64,000 bases of DNA from Mesorhizobium sp. YC-39 (GTDB lineage Bacteria > Pseudomonadota > Alphaproteobacteria > Rhizobiales > Rhizobiaceae), in contig NZ_JAOWPS010000002.1 in the NCBI RefSeq assembly GCF_025753795.1, positions 814,501-878,500 on the forward strand, read 5' to 3'. The position numbers and the translations under genes are program-made. The notes under the pieces were generated by a model. It was not told the origin of the DNA. It saw nothing but the letters and a program-made list of their open reading frames with translations, and ran no database searches. Positions 54,224 to 63,393 of this stretch are shown in pieces. How positions within the stretch are numbered: position 1 is the first letter of the stretch; each line of letters starts with the position of its first letter.

Positions 54224-55552
54224 ATGTTTGCCAAGTTTGCCCGCACCGGACTTCTGATCGCCGCCCTAGGCGTTGCTGGCTGCAATGATTCCTCGATGAA
54301 GGATTTTGCCCCTTCGGCCAACAAGCCGTTGCCGGACAAGATACTGGCCGACATGCGGGCCAAGGGCATGGCGCGCACCTCGCCTGTGTTGGCCCGCATC
54401 TTCAAGGAAGAAGGCAAGCTCGAGATCTGGAAGGCCAAGACCAACGGCCGCTACGACATGGTCGCCAGCTACGACATCTGCAAATGGTCGGGCAAGCTCG
54501 GGCCGAAATACACTGAAGGCGACCGCCAGGCGCCGGAGGGCTTCTACACGGTCCGCCCGGCACAGATGAATCCGAGGTCGAGCTACCACCTTTCCTTCAA
54601 CATCGGCTATCCCAACGCCTATGACCGCGCCAATGGCCGCACCGGATCCAATCTGATGGTCCACGGCGCCTGCTCGTCGTCGGGCTGTTATTCGATGACT
54701 GATGCGCAGATCGAGCAGATCTATGCCTTCGGTCGGGACGCCTTCCAGGGCGGCCAGACCGAGTTCCAGATCCAGGCTTTTCCGTTCCGCATGACCGCCG
54801 CCAACATGGCGCGCTATCGCAAGGATCCGAACTACGACTTCTGGAAGATGTTGAAGGTAGGCTACGACAATTTCGAGATCACCAAGGTGCCGCCGAAGGT
54901 CGATGTCTGCGAGAAGCGTTATGTCTTCAACCAGGTGGCGGCCGATGGCGCGACCTTCAATCCGACCGGCGCCTGTCCCGCGACCACTCAGCCGGATTCG
55001 TTGAAAACCGCCTACAGCGCCTACCAGAGCACCTATGACGCGGCCTTCAACGGCGCGGTCAAGGCCTCAGTGCCGGCGCCCAAACCGACGATTGCCGGCA
55101 TCAAGGAAGCCAGCATCGTTTCCGACTGGTCGAAGCGGCGCGCCCGTGGCGAGCGCGTGCCGCTCGAGCCGCCGTCGCTCAACGCAGACGGCTCGGTAAC
55201 CGAGACGGCGCGCATGGGGCGCATCGATTCGCCGGCCGGTCGCAAGATGGCCGCGATCGACGCCGAGAAAGCCGCCAAGCAGAAGGCCGAGCAACAGAGG
55301 CTTGCCGCCATAGAAGCGGCGAAGGCCGAGAAAGAAGCGGCCAGGGCTCAGGCACAGGCCGAAAAGGAAACGGCCAAGATCAATTCTCTGGCTGAAGAGG
55401 AGGAGGCCAGGGCCGCCGCCGAAGCGCCCGTCGCCACCGCAACTATTGCGCCGCCAACCGAGGCCACACCGGCTGAAACGCAGGCGGCGAGTGCCGATGA
55501 AAGCAGGGTAACAAAGCTGAAGAACAAGCTGCTCGGCATGTTCGGCGGCTGA
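54224..55552 (+). CDS. lipoprotein with L,D-transpeptidase (YkuD) domain
   Basis: A 442-aa lipoprotein. The lipobox ends LGVAGC at residues 15-20; the YkuD domain follows at about 60-190 with the catalytic HGACSSSGCYSM (His about 147, Cys about 156). A C-terminal Ala/Lys/Glu-rich coiled coil (345-400) and an Ala-rich tail follow. It presumably makes 3-3 peptidoglycan links or attaches proteins, anchored in the periplasm. ATG at 54224 was chosen for the lipobox; an upstream Met at 54185 is less likely. Confidence 0.82.
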   Translation: MFAKFARTGLLIAALGVAGCNDSSMKDFAPSANKPLPDKILADMRAKGMARTSPVLARIFKEEGKLEIWKAKTNGRYDMVASYDICKWSGKLGPKYTEGDRQAPEGFYTVRPAQMNPRSSYHLSFNIGYPNAYDRANGRTGSNLMVHGACSSSGCYSMTDAQIEQIYAFGRDAFQGGQTEFQIQAFPFRMTAANMARYRKDPNYDFWKMLKVGYDNFEITKVPPKVDVCEKRYVFNQVAADGATFNPTGACPATTQPDSLKTAYSAYQSTYDAAFNGAVKASVPAPKPTIAGIKEASIVSDWSKRRARGERVPLEPPSLNADGSVTETARMGRIDSPAGRKMAAIDAEKAAKQKAEQQRLAAIEAAKAEKEAARAQAQAEKETAKINSLAEEEEARAAAEAPVATATIAPPTEATPAETQAASADESRVTKLKNKLLGMFGG

Positions 55553-55562
55553 GAGTCTCGCC

Positions 55563-55802
55563 TTGGCCAAGCGCGCTTCTGTCTATGACCTCAAGGGGCT
55601 GAACTGTCCCCTGCCCGTGCTCAAGGCAAAAAAGCGGTTGGCGACCATGGCGCCAGGCAGCCGGCTCTGGCTCGAGACCACCGACCCGCTCGCCGTCATC
55701 GACATCCCGGCCTTCTGCTCGGACGCCGGTCATCAATTGGTCGAAACGGCAGCGGTTTCCGGCGGCCATCGCTTTCTGGTCGAGCGCGGCGAAGCCACCT
55801 GA
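55563..55802 (+). CDS. TusA family sulfurtransferase
   Basis: A 79-aa TusA-like protein with the CPxP motif NCPLPV (Cys about residue 15) and a LWLETTDPLAVIDIPAFCSDAGHQ segment. Such proteins carry sulfane sulfur, for example in tRNA thiolation or sulfur oxidation. The start is TTG at 55563. It is 10 nt after the transpeptidase gene. Confidence 0.85.
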   Translation: MAKRASVYDLKGLNCPLPVLKAKKRLATMAPGSRLWLETTDPLAVIDIPAFCSDAGHQLVETAAVSGGHRFLVERGEAT

Positions 55803-55864
55803 GATCCGCGATCTCACCGATTCTGCCAGTTCAGCGCTTGCGTATTATAGATAGGCGAAAAAGC

Positions 55865-56989
55865 CTACCGCCCGGCAATCGCCAGCGGGTTGTCTTCCAG
55901 CGCCGCACGGTCCGGAGTGTCGATCGAGGGCTTGTTGGTGAAGGCCGCGAAGAGCCGGCGAACGTAGTCTTCCGGCATGTCGAGCGTGATCAGCACCAGC
56001 CTTGTGCCGCGTTTGCCCTCCGGCCAGGACGGCAGCCGCGCCGGCGGATGCAGGATCTTCTGCACGCCATGCACCACCAGCGGCCGCGACGGGTCTTCCC
56101 TGAGTTCGATGACGCCCTTCATGCGCAGCAGGCGCTCGCCATGCGCCGAGCGCAGCAGGTCGAGGAACATCTCGATCGCCGAAAACGGCACCGGCCCGTC
56201 ATGGACGAGCGAATAGGAACGCACGCGGGAATCGTGCCGGTGCTCATGCTCGCCATGATGGTGGTCATCATGATGGTGGTCGCCATGATAGTGGTCGCCA
56301 TGATCATGATCGTGGTGCGCCTCTTCACCCAGCCAGCGCTGCACATCGGCGGACTTGGTGGCCGGATTGTAGAGGCCGCAATCAAACAGCGCCGCCACAC
56401 CAGTGCTTCTGTCGCCGGCATCGAGCACGTCCGCACCCGAATTGATCTGCCGCAGCCGGGCTTTCACGCCCTCGACCTCGCGCGGATCGGCGGCCAGGTC
56501 GGCCTTGGTCAGCACGATGCGGTCGGCGACGGCCACCTGCTTGACCGCCTCGACATGATTGTCGAGCGTCGCATTGCCGTTGACCGCGTCGACCAGCGTG
56601 ATGACGCCATCGAGCCGGAAGGCCTGGACCAGTGCCGGATGCGCCATGATCGACTGCAGCACCGGCGCCGGATCGGCGAGACCGGTGGTTTCGATGACGA
56701 CACGGGCAAGCCGAGCGATGCGGCCGGTCTGCAGCCGGTCGACGAGATCGGCCAGCGTGTCGACCAATTCGCCGCGCACCGTGCAGCAAAGGCAGCCGTC
56801 GGAAAGCTGGATGATGCCGTCGGAGGCCTGCTCGACCAAGAGATGGTCGATCGCCACCTCGCCGAATTCGTTGATGATGACCGCCGTGTCGGCGAGCGCT
56901 GGATCCCTGAGCAGCCGGTTGAGCAGCGTCGTCTTGCCGGCGCCGAGAAAACCGGTCAGCACCGAGACGGGGATAGGAAAGCCAGCCAT
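55865..56989 (-). CDS. CobW-family GTP-binding metallochaperone
   Basis: A 374-aa G3E GTPase with P-loop GFLGAGKTTLLN at 13-24, the CxCC metal motif in GCLCCTVRGEL near 85-90, and a His/Asp-rich loop near 223-255 with many HxH and DHH runs. The CobW C-terminal domain ends it. Such proteins move zinc or cobalt; the His-rich loop suggests zinc. It is 4 nt downstream of the D,D-carboxypeptidase gene, so both are likely cotranscribed. Confidence 0.87.
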   Translation of the reverse strand: MAGFPIPVSVLTGFLGAGKTTLLNRLLRDPALADTAVIINEFGEVAIDHLLVEQASDGIIQLSDGCLCCTVRGELVDTLADLVDRLQTGRIARLARVVIETTGLADPAPVLQSIMAHPALVQAFRLDGVITLVDAVNGNATLDNHVEAVKQVAVADRIVLTKADLAADPREVEGVKARLRQINSGADVLDAGDRSTGVAALFDCGLYNPATKSADVQRWLGEEAHHDHDHGDHYHGDHHHDDHHHGEHEHRHDSRVRSYSLVHDGPVPFSAIEMFLDLLRSAHGERLLRMKGVIELREDPSRPLVVHGVQKILHPPARLPSWPEGKRGTRLVLITLDMPEDYVRRLFAAFTNKPSIDTPDRAALEDNPLAIAGR

Positions 56990-56993
56990 TGGC

Positions 56994-58166
56994 CTAGTTC
57001 AAGACCTTGGCCGCCTGGTCGCCCTGGGCAGCGGTGGCTGAGCCGACCACCGTCGGCTCGGCGCCGGGCGGCGGCGGCAAATCGGGCCGCCAGGTCGGCA
57101 GCGGCACATCGGCATATTCCTGGCCGGATTCATCGAGCATGGCCTTTGGCTTCGGCCCGGTGGCGCCGCCAAGGCCGACGGCGACCAGCGTCGGCACATG
57201 GTCGAGCTTTTCCTGGTAGGGCGACTTCGGCACTTCCTTGTCGCCGACAGGCGGCGCGGCCTCCGACTGTTCCTCGGCCGGTTTCTTCTTGCAGAGCTCG
57301 TCGCGCAGGTCATTGACCGATGTCGTGTCGCCATAGGCAGGCAGGGCCGCGATCGTGACCCAGTTCGGCTGAGGCGTCGCGAAACCTTGGTCGAGCAATC
57401 TCGCCGCCGTCTCGGCACGGCTGATGGCCGACTGTTCGCCGAGCACCACGGCGACCAGCGTGCGGCCATTGCGCGTTGCCGAGCCGATCATGTTGAAGCC
57501 TGAGGAGCAGACGAAACCCGTCTTCATGCCGTCGGCACCCGGATAGCGGCCGATCAGGAGGTTGTAGTTCGCAATCGCCTTCTTGCCGATGGCCAAGCCC
57601 TCGATCGAGAACCAGGGGACATATTGCGGAAAGTCCTTGCGGATCGCCATCACCAGCAGGGCAAGGTCGCGCGCCGTCGTATACTGGTCCGGCGAATAGA
57701 GCCCGTTGGGATTGACGAAATGCGACCCGGTCATGCCGAGCCGGCGCGCCTCGGCGTTCATGCGTTCGGCGAAAGCGGCTTGCGAACCGCCAACATTCTC
57801 GCCGACGGCCATGGCGATGTCGTTGGCCGATTTGACCAGCATCATCTTGAGCGCATTGTCGAGCCGCATGACCGAACCCGGCTTGAAGCCCATCTTGCTC
57901 GGCGGTTCGCCGGCGGAATGCTTCGTCACCTTGATCGGCGAATCGAGCTGGACCTCGCCGGCCGCAATCGCGCGGAACGTCACATAGGCGGTCATCAGCT
58001 TGGTCAGCGAGGCTGGATACCAGCGCTTGAAAGCATCCTGATGCTGGAGGATCTTGCCGCTCTTCAGATCGAACACGATTGTCGGATTGGCCAGAGCCGG
58101 TCCGGCCAGCGCCGCAAGCGCCACGGCGCCTGCCAGCAAAAATCTAGGGAAATGCCTGTACCGCAT
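56994..58166 (-). CDS. dacF: D-alanyl-D-alanine carboxypeptidase (penicillin-binding protein 5/6 family)
   Basis: A 390-aa exported serine peptidase. SxxK is S53-K56 (ASLTKLM), SxN is in SANDIA near 114, and KTG is in MKTGFVC near 216. A signal peptide covers 1-26, and the C-terminal part (305-390) is Pro-rich. It trims the fifth D-Ala of peptidoglycan stem peptides; the symbol (dacF/dacC) is approximate. It heads a pair with the CobW gene. Confidence 0.9.
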   Translation of the reverse strand: MRYRHFPRFLLAGAVALAALAGPALANPTIVFDLKSGKILQHQDAFKRWYPASLTKLMTAYVTFRAIAAGEVQLDSPIKVTKHSAGEPPSKMGFKPGSVMRLDNALKMMLVKSANDIAMAVGENVGGSQAAFAERMNAEARRLGMTGSHFVNPNGLYSPDQYTTARDLALLVMAIRKDFPQYVPWFSIEGLAIGKKAIANYNLLIGRYPGADGMKTGFVCSSGFNMIGSATRNGRTLVAVVLGEQSAISRAETAARLLDQGFATPQPNWVTIAALPAYGDTTSVNDLRDELCKKKPAEEQSEAAPPVGDKEVPKSPYQEKLDHVPTLVAVGLGGATGPKPKAMLDESGQEYADVPLPTWRPDLPPPPGAEPTVVGSATAAQGDQAAKVLN

Positions 58167-58399
58167 GGTGTAATCCGAAATCGCCTCTTGCCGTAGTCGC
58201 CCCTGGCTCCGTAAGATTTCGCTACGTGATCGCCAGCACAGTGGTCCGATCCCTCAATCCGGACCATAATGTTGCGGTGCTATTTACCCTATGTGACGTC
58301 AAGATGGCAAAGCGCCTGAATGACAATTGTAAACGAACAGGCATAATTGCAAAACAGCAGGCGCAACCCGTCTGCTCCAACAGCCGAAATGGAACCGTC

Positions 58400-59563
58400 A
58401 TGCCAATCCTGAACCGCGCCGCCGAAATGCAGGACGAGGTCGCCGGCTGGCGCCGCCATTTGCACCAGACGCCAGAGCTGAATTTCGATGTCTTCAAGAC
58501 CGCCGCCTTCGTCACCGACAAGCTGAAGGCCTTCGGCTGCGACGAAGTGGTGACCGGGCTCGGCAAGACCGGCGTCGTCGGCATCATCCGCGGCCGCCAG
58601 GGCGATGGCGCGACAATCGGGTTGCGCGCCGACATGGATGCGTTGCCGATCAACGAGATCACCGGCAAGCCCTACGCCTCGACCAACCCGGGCAAGATGC
58701 ATGCCTGCGGCCATGACGGCCACACCGCGATGCTGCTGGGCGCCGCCAAATATCTTGCCGAAACCCGCAACTTCGCCGGTTCCGTCGCGGTGATCTTCCA
58801 ACCCGCCGAAGAAGGCGGCGGCGGCGGCAATGAGATGGTCAAGGACGGCATGATGGACCGCTTCGACATCTCCAGGGTATTCGGCATGCACAACATGCCT
58901 GGCCTGCCGGTTGGACAGTTCGCCATCAGGCCAGGCCCGATCATGGCGGCAACCGCCGAATTCACCATCACCGTCAAGGGCCGCGGCGGCCATGCGGCGA
59001 TGCCGCACGGCACGATCGATCCGATCGTCATCACCAGCCAGTTGGTCGGCGCGCTGCAGACAATCGCCTCGCGCAGCACCGATCCGGTCGAGGCGGTCGT
59101 GGTGTCGGTGACGAAATTCCATGCCGGCGACGCCTATAACGTCATTCCCGAGAGCGCCGAGATCGCCGGCACCGTGCGCACGCTAAAGAAGGAAATCGCC
59201 AAGAAGTCCGAGGAGCGCATCCGCACCATCTGCGAAGGGATGGCCACGGCCTTCGGCGCGACAATCGAGGTCGATTACAACGCCAATTATCCCGTCACCT
59301 TCAACCATGCCGAAGAGACCGTCTTCGCCAGTGATATCGCCGCGAATGTCGCCGGCGACGCTCAGGTGCACCGCGCCATCCAGCCGGTAATGGGCGGCGA
59401 AGATTTCTCCTATATGCTGGAGGCCCGGCCGGGCGCCTTTATTTTCATCGGCAATGGCGATACCGCCGGTCTCCACCACCCGGCTTACGACTTCAACGAC
59501 GAAGTCATCCCGCACGGCATGAGCTATTGGGTGAAGCTCGCGGAAACGGCGCTGGCGGCGTAA
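58400..59563 (+). CDS. M20-family amidohydrolase
   Basis: A 387-aa metal-dependent aminoacylase/carboxypeptidase of the hippurate-hydrolase/IAA-amino-acid hydrolase group. Metal ligands appear in MHACGHDGHTAML and EEGGGG, with GADMDALP-like sequence upstream as ADMDALPI. The dimerization domain contains HAAMPHGTIDP. ATG at 58400 was chosen as it starts MPILNRAAEMQDEV, typical for the group. Confidence 0.88.
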   Translation: MPILNRAAEMQDEVAGWRRHLHQTPELNFDVFKTAAFVTDKLKAFGCDEVVTGLGKTGVVGIIRGRQGDGATIGLRADMDALPINEITGKPYASTNPGKMHACGHDGHTAMLLGAAKYLAETRNFAGSVAVIFQPAEEGGGGGNEMVKDGMMDRFDISRVFGMHNMPGLPVGQFAIRPGPIMAATAEFTITVKGRGGHAAMPHGTIDPIVITSQLVGALQTIASRSTDPVEAVVVSVTKFHAGDAYNVIPESAEIAGTVRTLKKEIAKKSEERIRTICEGMATAFGATIEVDYNANYPVTFNHAEETVFASDIAANVAGDAQVHRAIQPVMGGEDFSYMLEARPGAFIFIGNGDTAGLHHPAYDFNDEVIPHGMSYWVKLAETALAA

Positions 59564-59674
59564 TTGTCGGCCTCAGCAACGGCCACAAAGCTAGCGTTCC
59601 CGGCCTGGGTACGGCTGCAATGCTGAGGCTATTGGATTGCCGGCTAAGATGATGTCCCGCCAGTCTCGTTGCGC

Positions 59675-60655
59675 TCACTTTCCCGCAAAGACCTCTGCCA
59701 AGAATGCCTTCACCGCCGCCTGCGCCGCGGTTGCGGCCGCGTCATTGTACTGTGCGCTCGGACCGTGTTCGACGCAGGCATCGGAATAGCTGAAGGGGCG
59801 GCCGGTTGCGGCATTGAGGAGTTTCCCATCCTCTTCCTTGCGCATGCAATTTCGCGAGGTCTGGACGTCGGAATCAATCCAAAGTGCAGGGTTTTTCGGG
59901 CTGTCGAAATTATGCCGCGCGCCCTTGTACTCTGTCATTGCTGCATCATTGCCGGCCGCGGCGAGGCGATCGATGTAGGAGCGACAAGGCGCGGCGGGCG
60001 TCCAGTCGTCATCGGCGCCGTGGAATTCCCGGATCGGGACGTCGGCAACCTGCAATTCGTCGACGAGCTGGAAATTGCATGCGGGGTAGAAGGGCAGATG
60101 CGCCACGATGCGCGCCTTGGTCGGTCCGAATGACTTCTGGAATCGTGTCATTGCCGAGTACAGCGCCGCATTGCCACCGCGTGAAAAACCCATCAGGGCG
60201 ATGTGCGATGCATCGACCCGCGGATGAGCGGCGAGCGCATCGACGGCTCTGTAGGCATCGTAGATTTGCGTGAACTGGCCGAAAACAGATTGATTGGTCG
60301 AAGCCTGGGTGAGATCTCGCGCCGTGTAGCTATCAAGGCTCAGCGTTGCGATGCCCATGCCGTTGAGAAACCGCTCCCAACCCCATACCGCGCCGCTGCT
60401 CGGTCCATCCGTGCCATGCAGCAAGACGACGACCGACAGCTTGTCCCCACCTTCTGGACCAGTACCTTCCGGGCCGCTGAGATTGCCGGTGAGTGTCACC
60501 GGTGTTCCCGCCATCGTGTTGCCGCTCAGGAAGTCTTCGTCGGCAAGCGTGCGGGATTTGACTTCCAGCTTTTCGTCCAATGCGAATGCGGACGAAACGC
60601 AAAATAGCGCCATGCCGAGAGGGATGAACAGAATGCCTAGTCTCATCATGGACAT
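59675..60655 (-). CDS. dienelactone hydrolase-like exported protein
   Basis: A 326-aa alpha/beta hydrolase with a signal peptide (1-26, LGILFIPLGMALFCVSSAFA). The oxyanion-side LLHGTDG is near 78 and the nucleophile GFSRGG near 160; the catalytic Asp and His appear in DDDWTP and ARHNFDSP. ATG at 60655 with GGGAG upstream was chosen. The natural substrate is unknown. Confidence 0.78.
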   Translation of the reverse strand: MSMMRLGILFIPLGMALFCVSSAFALDEKLEVKSRTLADEDFLSGNTMAGTPVTLTGNLSGPEGTGPEGGDKLSVVVLLHGTDGPSSGAVWGWERFLNGMGIATLSLDSYTARDLTQASTNQSVFGQFTQIYDAYRAVDALAAHPRVDASHIALMGFSRGGNAALYSAMTRFQKSFGPTKARIVAHLPFYPACNFQLVDELQVADVPIREFHGADDDWTPAAPCRSYIDRLAAAGNDAAMTEYKGARHNFDSPKNPALWIDSDVQTSRNCMRKEEDGKLLNAATGRPFSYSDACVEHGPSAQYNDAAATAAQAAVKAFLAEVFAGK

Positions 60656-60853
60656 CGGTCTCCCAGAAGCAGATCGATCGCCGGCAATGCGTGCGCCAGT
60701 TTGCTTGGGCCAGGCGCAAGCGCAATTTACCCAGCTTGCCTGTGGATGTGCAAGGACATCCACTATCGCCAGGCGCCGCGTGAGTAGAACACTGATTGAG
60801 CTGCGCCTGCCTCTTGGCGAACTTCCCCGAAGCGGTTATGTGTCGGGTCGCGT

Positions 60854-60930
60854 GGTCCCGTAGCTCAGTAGGATAGAGCGGCAGATTCCTAATCTGTAGG
60901 TCACAGGTTCGATTCCTGTCGGGATCACCA
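60854..60930 (+). tRNA. tRNA-Arg (anticodon CCT)
   Basis: A 77-nt cloverleaf including the encoded CCA (60928-60930). Acceptor stem GGTCCCG/CGGGATC, D arm TAGCTCAG...GAGC, anticodon loop TTCCTAA with anticodon CCT, variable loop, and T arm ACAGG/CCTGT with the TTCGATT loop. It reads AGG codons. The 3' end of this type of tRNA gene is a frequent integration site of genomic islands. Confidence 0.95.
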
Positions 60931-60950
60931 TAGTTTTCAAGGGATTAGCG

Positions 60951-61004
60951 AAATTATCGCCGTACTTTTTTGCGAAATTTTTGCGGAATAAGTACGGCGA
61001 ATTT
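60951..61004. repeat. bulged inverted repeat just after the tRNA-Arg
   Basis: AAATT (60951-60955) and CGCCGTACTT (60958-60967) pair with AAGTACGGCG (60990-60999) and AATTT (61000-61004), a 15-bp stem with a 2-nt bulge. Two TTTTTGCG copies lie in or near the loop (60967-60974 and 60978-60985). It is 20 nt after the tRNA 3' end. The gap 60931-61412 has no clear gene and no integrase. Confidence 0.6.
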
Positions 61005-61412
61005 CCAAGACCTTCAAACTTTTGGCACGCAAACCTGAGGAAGATCCGGCGCGAAGCGGAGCGCTAAGATGCCCGATTGAAAGTGGTCATCGGGTGTTCC
61101 CAATCACGCTCGCCTGTTTCTCGACGCACAGGCAATCCGATGACCTTTCTGCAAAGCCCCGGCCCTGCAACCTGCCTTCCATGGCAGCTGTCGCGTTGAT
61201 CGCCCTTCCGTTTTCGTTGACCGCCTCGAGCTAGCGCAATGGGAGCAATATTCATGAATGACTGAATTGGGGGCGACTGCATATGCTCGGCTTTTGGCAA
61301 GGTAGCTTGGAAAGCAGCTGTTCCGGGGACCAGGGATGAGGGCGCCGCAGCCCCCAGTTCCTTGACATCGGGTATTTATCCGAAATTATGCAGGAAAAGA
61401 AGGATCGCAAGC

Positions 61413-62498
61413 ATGACGGGAATCGCGCTGTCGGGCGTATCAAAGCACTTTGGCGCAGTCGAGGTGATCCGCGACGTGAGCCTGGACATTGAGCCAGGAG
61501 AGCTGGTCGTGTTTCTCGGTCCGTCCGGTTCTGGCAAGACGACGCTGCTCCGAATGATCGCCGGCCTCGAAAGCATTGACGAGGGCACGCTGACGATCGA
61601 CGGGGTGCGCTCGGAGAACCTTGCGCCTGGCAGGCGCAACGTTGCGATGGTCTTCCAGAACTATGCGCTTTACCCACATATGACAGTCGCGGAAAACATG
61701 GCTTTTGGGCTAAGGAACATTCGGGTCGCGCCGGATGTTATACGCCAACGGATCGCTGAGGCCGCGCGTATCCTGGAGATCGAAGCGCTGCTCCACCGGC
61801 GGCCGTCGCAGCTCTCCGGCGGGCAGCGCCAGCGCGTGGCCATCGGGCGTGCGATTGTCAAGGAGCCCAAGGCATTCCTGTTCGACGAGCCACTCTCCAA
61901 TCTGGACGCGGCGCTTCGAGCCCGTACACGCGTCGAGCTTGCCGAACTGCATCAGCGTTTGAAGTCGACGATGATCTACGTCACTCACGACCAGGTGGAA
62001 GCGATGACGCTCGCCGACCGTATTGTGATCCTCAACAATTGCCGGATAGAGCAGATGGGAAGACCCGTCGATGTCTATGCACGTCCGGCGTCGCGGTTCG
62101 TCGCGACCTTCGTCGGGTCTCCGGCGATGAACATTCTGCCTGTAACGGTTTCGGGCTCAGGCGACAGGCTCAATGCGCGCTTGACTGATGGATCGCTCGT
62201 CGGACTTCCTGGTGCGCCGGTCAACATGGATTGGCGCGAACTCGGAGTGCGGTCGGAATCGCTGACTGTCGTCTCCGAGGGCAATGAAACATCCGCCACG
62301 GCCACCGTTGTCGAGCGCCTTGGCGAGCGAACGCTCGTCTATGCGCGACTTGCGGATGGGACGCAGGTTACAGCACAAGATCGCGGGCTTTCGAGCGTCA
62401 AACCGGGCGACGCCGTTCGGCTGAAGTTCGACACCACCGCCCTGCATCTCTTCGCCGCGGACGGATCGGCCTGGCACGCGCGCGCTGACGGGGCCTGA
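61413..62498 (+). CDS. ABC transporter ATP-binding protein, UgpC/MalK type
   Basis: A 361-aa sugar-importer ATPase. Walker A GPSGSGKTT is at 36-44, the signature LSGGQRQR near 133-140, and Walker B FLFDEPLSNLDA follows. The C-terminal TOBE domain runs from about 230 (PVDVYARPASRFVATFVGSP). It energises uptake of a carbohydrate or glycerol-phosphate. The two permease genes are on the opposite strand, converging on it. Confidence 0.92.
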   Translation: MTGIALSGVSKHFGAVEVIRDVSLDIEPGELVVFLGPSGSGKTTLLRMIAGLESIDEGTLTIDGVRSENLAPGRRNVAMVFQNYALYPHMTVAENMAFGLRNIRVAPDVIRQRIAEAARILEIEALLHRRPSQLSGGQRQRVAIGRAIVKEPKAFLFDEPLSNLDAALRARTRVELAELHQRLKSTMIYVTHDQVEAMTLADRIVILNNCRIEQMGRPVDVYARPASRFVATFVGSPAMNILPVTVSGSGDRLNARLTDGSLVGLPGAPVNMDWRELGVRSESLTVVSEGNETSATATVVERLGERTLVYARLADGTQVTAQDRGLSSVKPGDAVRLKFDTTALHLFAADGSAWHARADGA

Positions 62499-62514
62499 AC
62501 CCGCCCGAGCGGGT
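62499..62514. terminator. hairpin between convergent ABC genes
   Basis: ACCCGC (62499-62504) and GCGGGT (62509-62514) with a 4-nt loop lie directly after the ATPase stop codon. There is no U-run on either strand, so it is only a possible bidirectional end structure. Confidence 0.4.
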
Positions 62515-62550
62515 CGCGCCCTCCGGCATTGCGGTGCGCTTGCGGGCGCT

Positions 62551-63393
62551 CTAGCCCTTGATACCGGCCGAGAGCGTTATCGCTTCGGTTACTCGGCGCT
62601 GGAAGAAGAGGTAGGCCAGTGCCACGGGAAGGCCGGCCAGTACGGCTGCCGACAGCTGGCGCGCGTAGTAGACACCGAACGCGTCGTTGACCTGCGTGAT
62701 GCCGACGGTGATCGTCATCATCTCGGTGCGGGTCACCGAGAGGAACGGCCACAAAAACGCGTTCCACGTCCAGATGAAGCAGACGATCGACAGCGCCGTC
62801 GTCACCCCCCAGTTCATCGGCATGTAGACCTTGAAGAGGATCCCGAATTCAGACGCATTGTCCATGACCGCGGCCTCGCGGAAGTCCTTCGGGACCTGAT
62901 CGAAGAACTGCTTGTACACGATGATGATGACGGGGTGGATAAGCTGCGGCAACATGATTCCGGCCCAGCTGTTGAGCAGGCCAAGGTTGGCGACCAGTAC
63001 GAAATGATTGATGATCAGCGCTGAAATCGGCACCATGAAGGAGGCGAGGATCAGCCACCACAGCGCGATCCGCCCCGGGAACCGCAACTGCGAGATCGCG
63101 TAGCCGCACAGCATCGAGATGAAGATGGTGATGACCGTTACGCCGACCGCGACCGCCACCGAATTGATGTACCAGGTGCCGATCTGTGTGGTGGTCAGGG
63201 CAGCAATATAGTTCTCCAGCGTCGGTGTCTCGGGCCAGAGTTCGATGTAAGGCCGGACGACCTCGTCGTCCGGTTTGAGCGATGAGATCACACCCCAATA
63301 GAGCGGGAACGCCCATAGGATCGCCCAGACGAGCGTCAATGCCGTGATTATCCCGCCCCAAAAATTCCAGCGCTGCGCGGCCATGGCGTTCAT
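62551..63393 (-). CDS. carbohydrate ABC transporter permease (UgpE/MalG type)
   Basis: A 280-aa inner-membrane permease with six hydrophobic segments and the cytoplasmic EAA loop (FREAAVMDNASEFGILFKVYMPMN). It starts MNAMAAQRW at 63393, inside the stop codon of the upstream permease gene (ATGA overlap). It would pair with the UgpC-like ATPase across the convergent gap. Confidence 0.9.
   Translation of the reverse strand: MNAMAAQRWNFWGGIITALTLVWAILWAFPLYWGVISSLKPDDEVVRPYIELWPETPTLENYIAALTTTQIGTWYINSVAVAVGVTVITIFISMLCGYAISQLRFPGRIALWWLILASFMVPISALIINHFVLVANLGLLNSWAGIMLPQLIHPVIIIVYKQFFDQVPKDFREAAVMDNASEFGILFKVYMPMNWGVTTALSIVCFIWTWNAFLWPFLSVTRTEMMTITVGITQVNDAFGVYYARQLSAAVLAGLPVALAYLFFQRRVTEAITLSAGIKG

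Noticed and set aside
56223-56320. DNA repeats encoding the His-rich CobW loop as a CRISPR-like array
   Set aside because: The repeats are short codon runs (CATGAT/ATGGTGG) inside a gene, with no spacers.
61022-61234. 70-aa open frame after the tRNA as an integrase remnant
   Set aside because: No catalytic Arg, His-x-x-Arg or Tyr context is visible, and the rest looks like random sequence.
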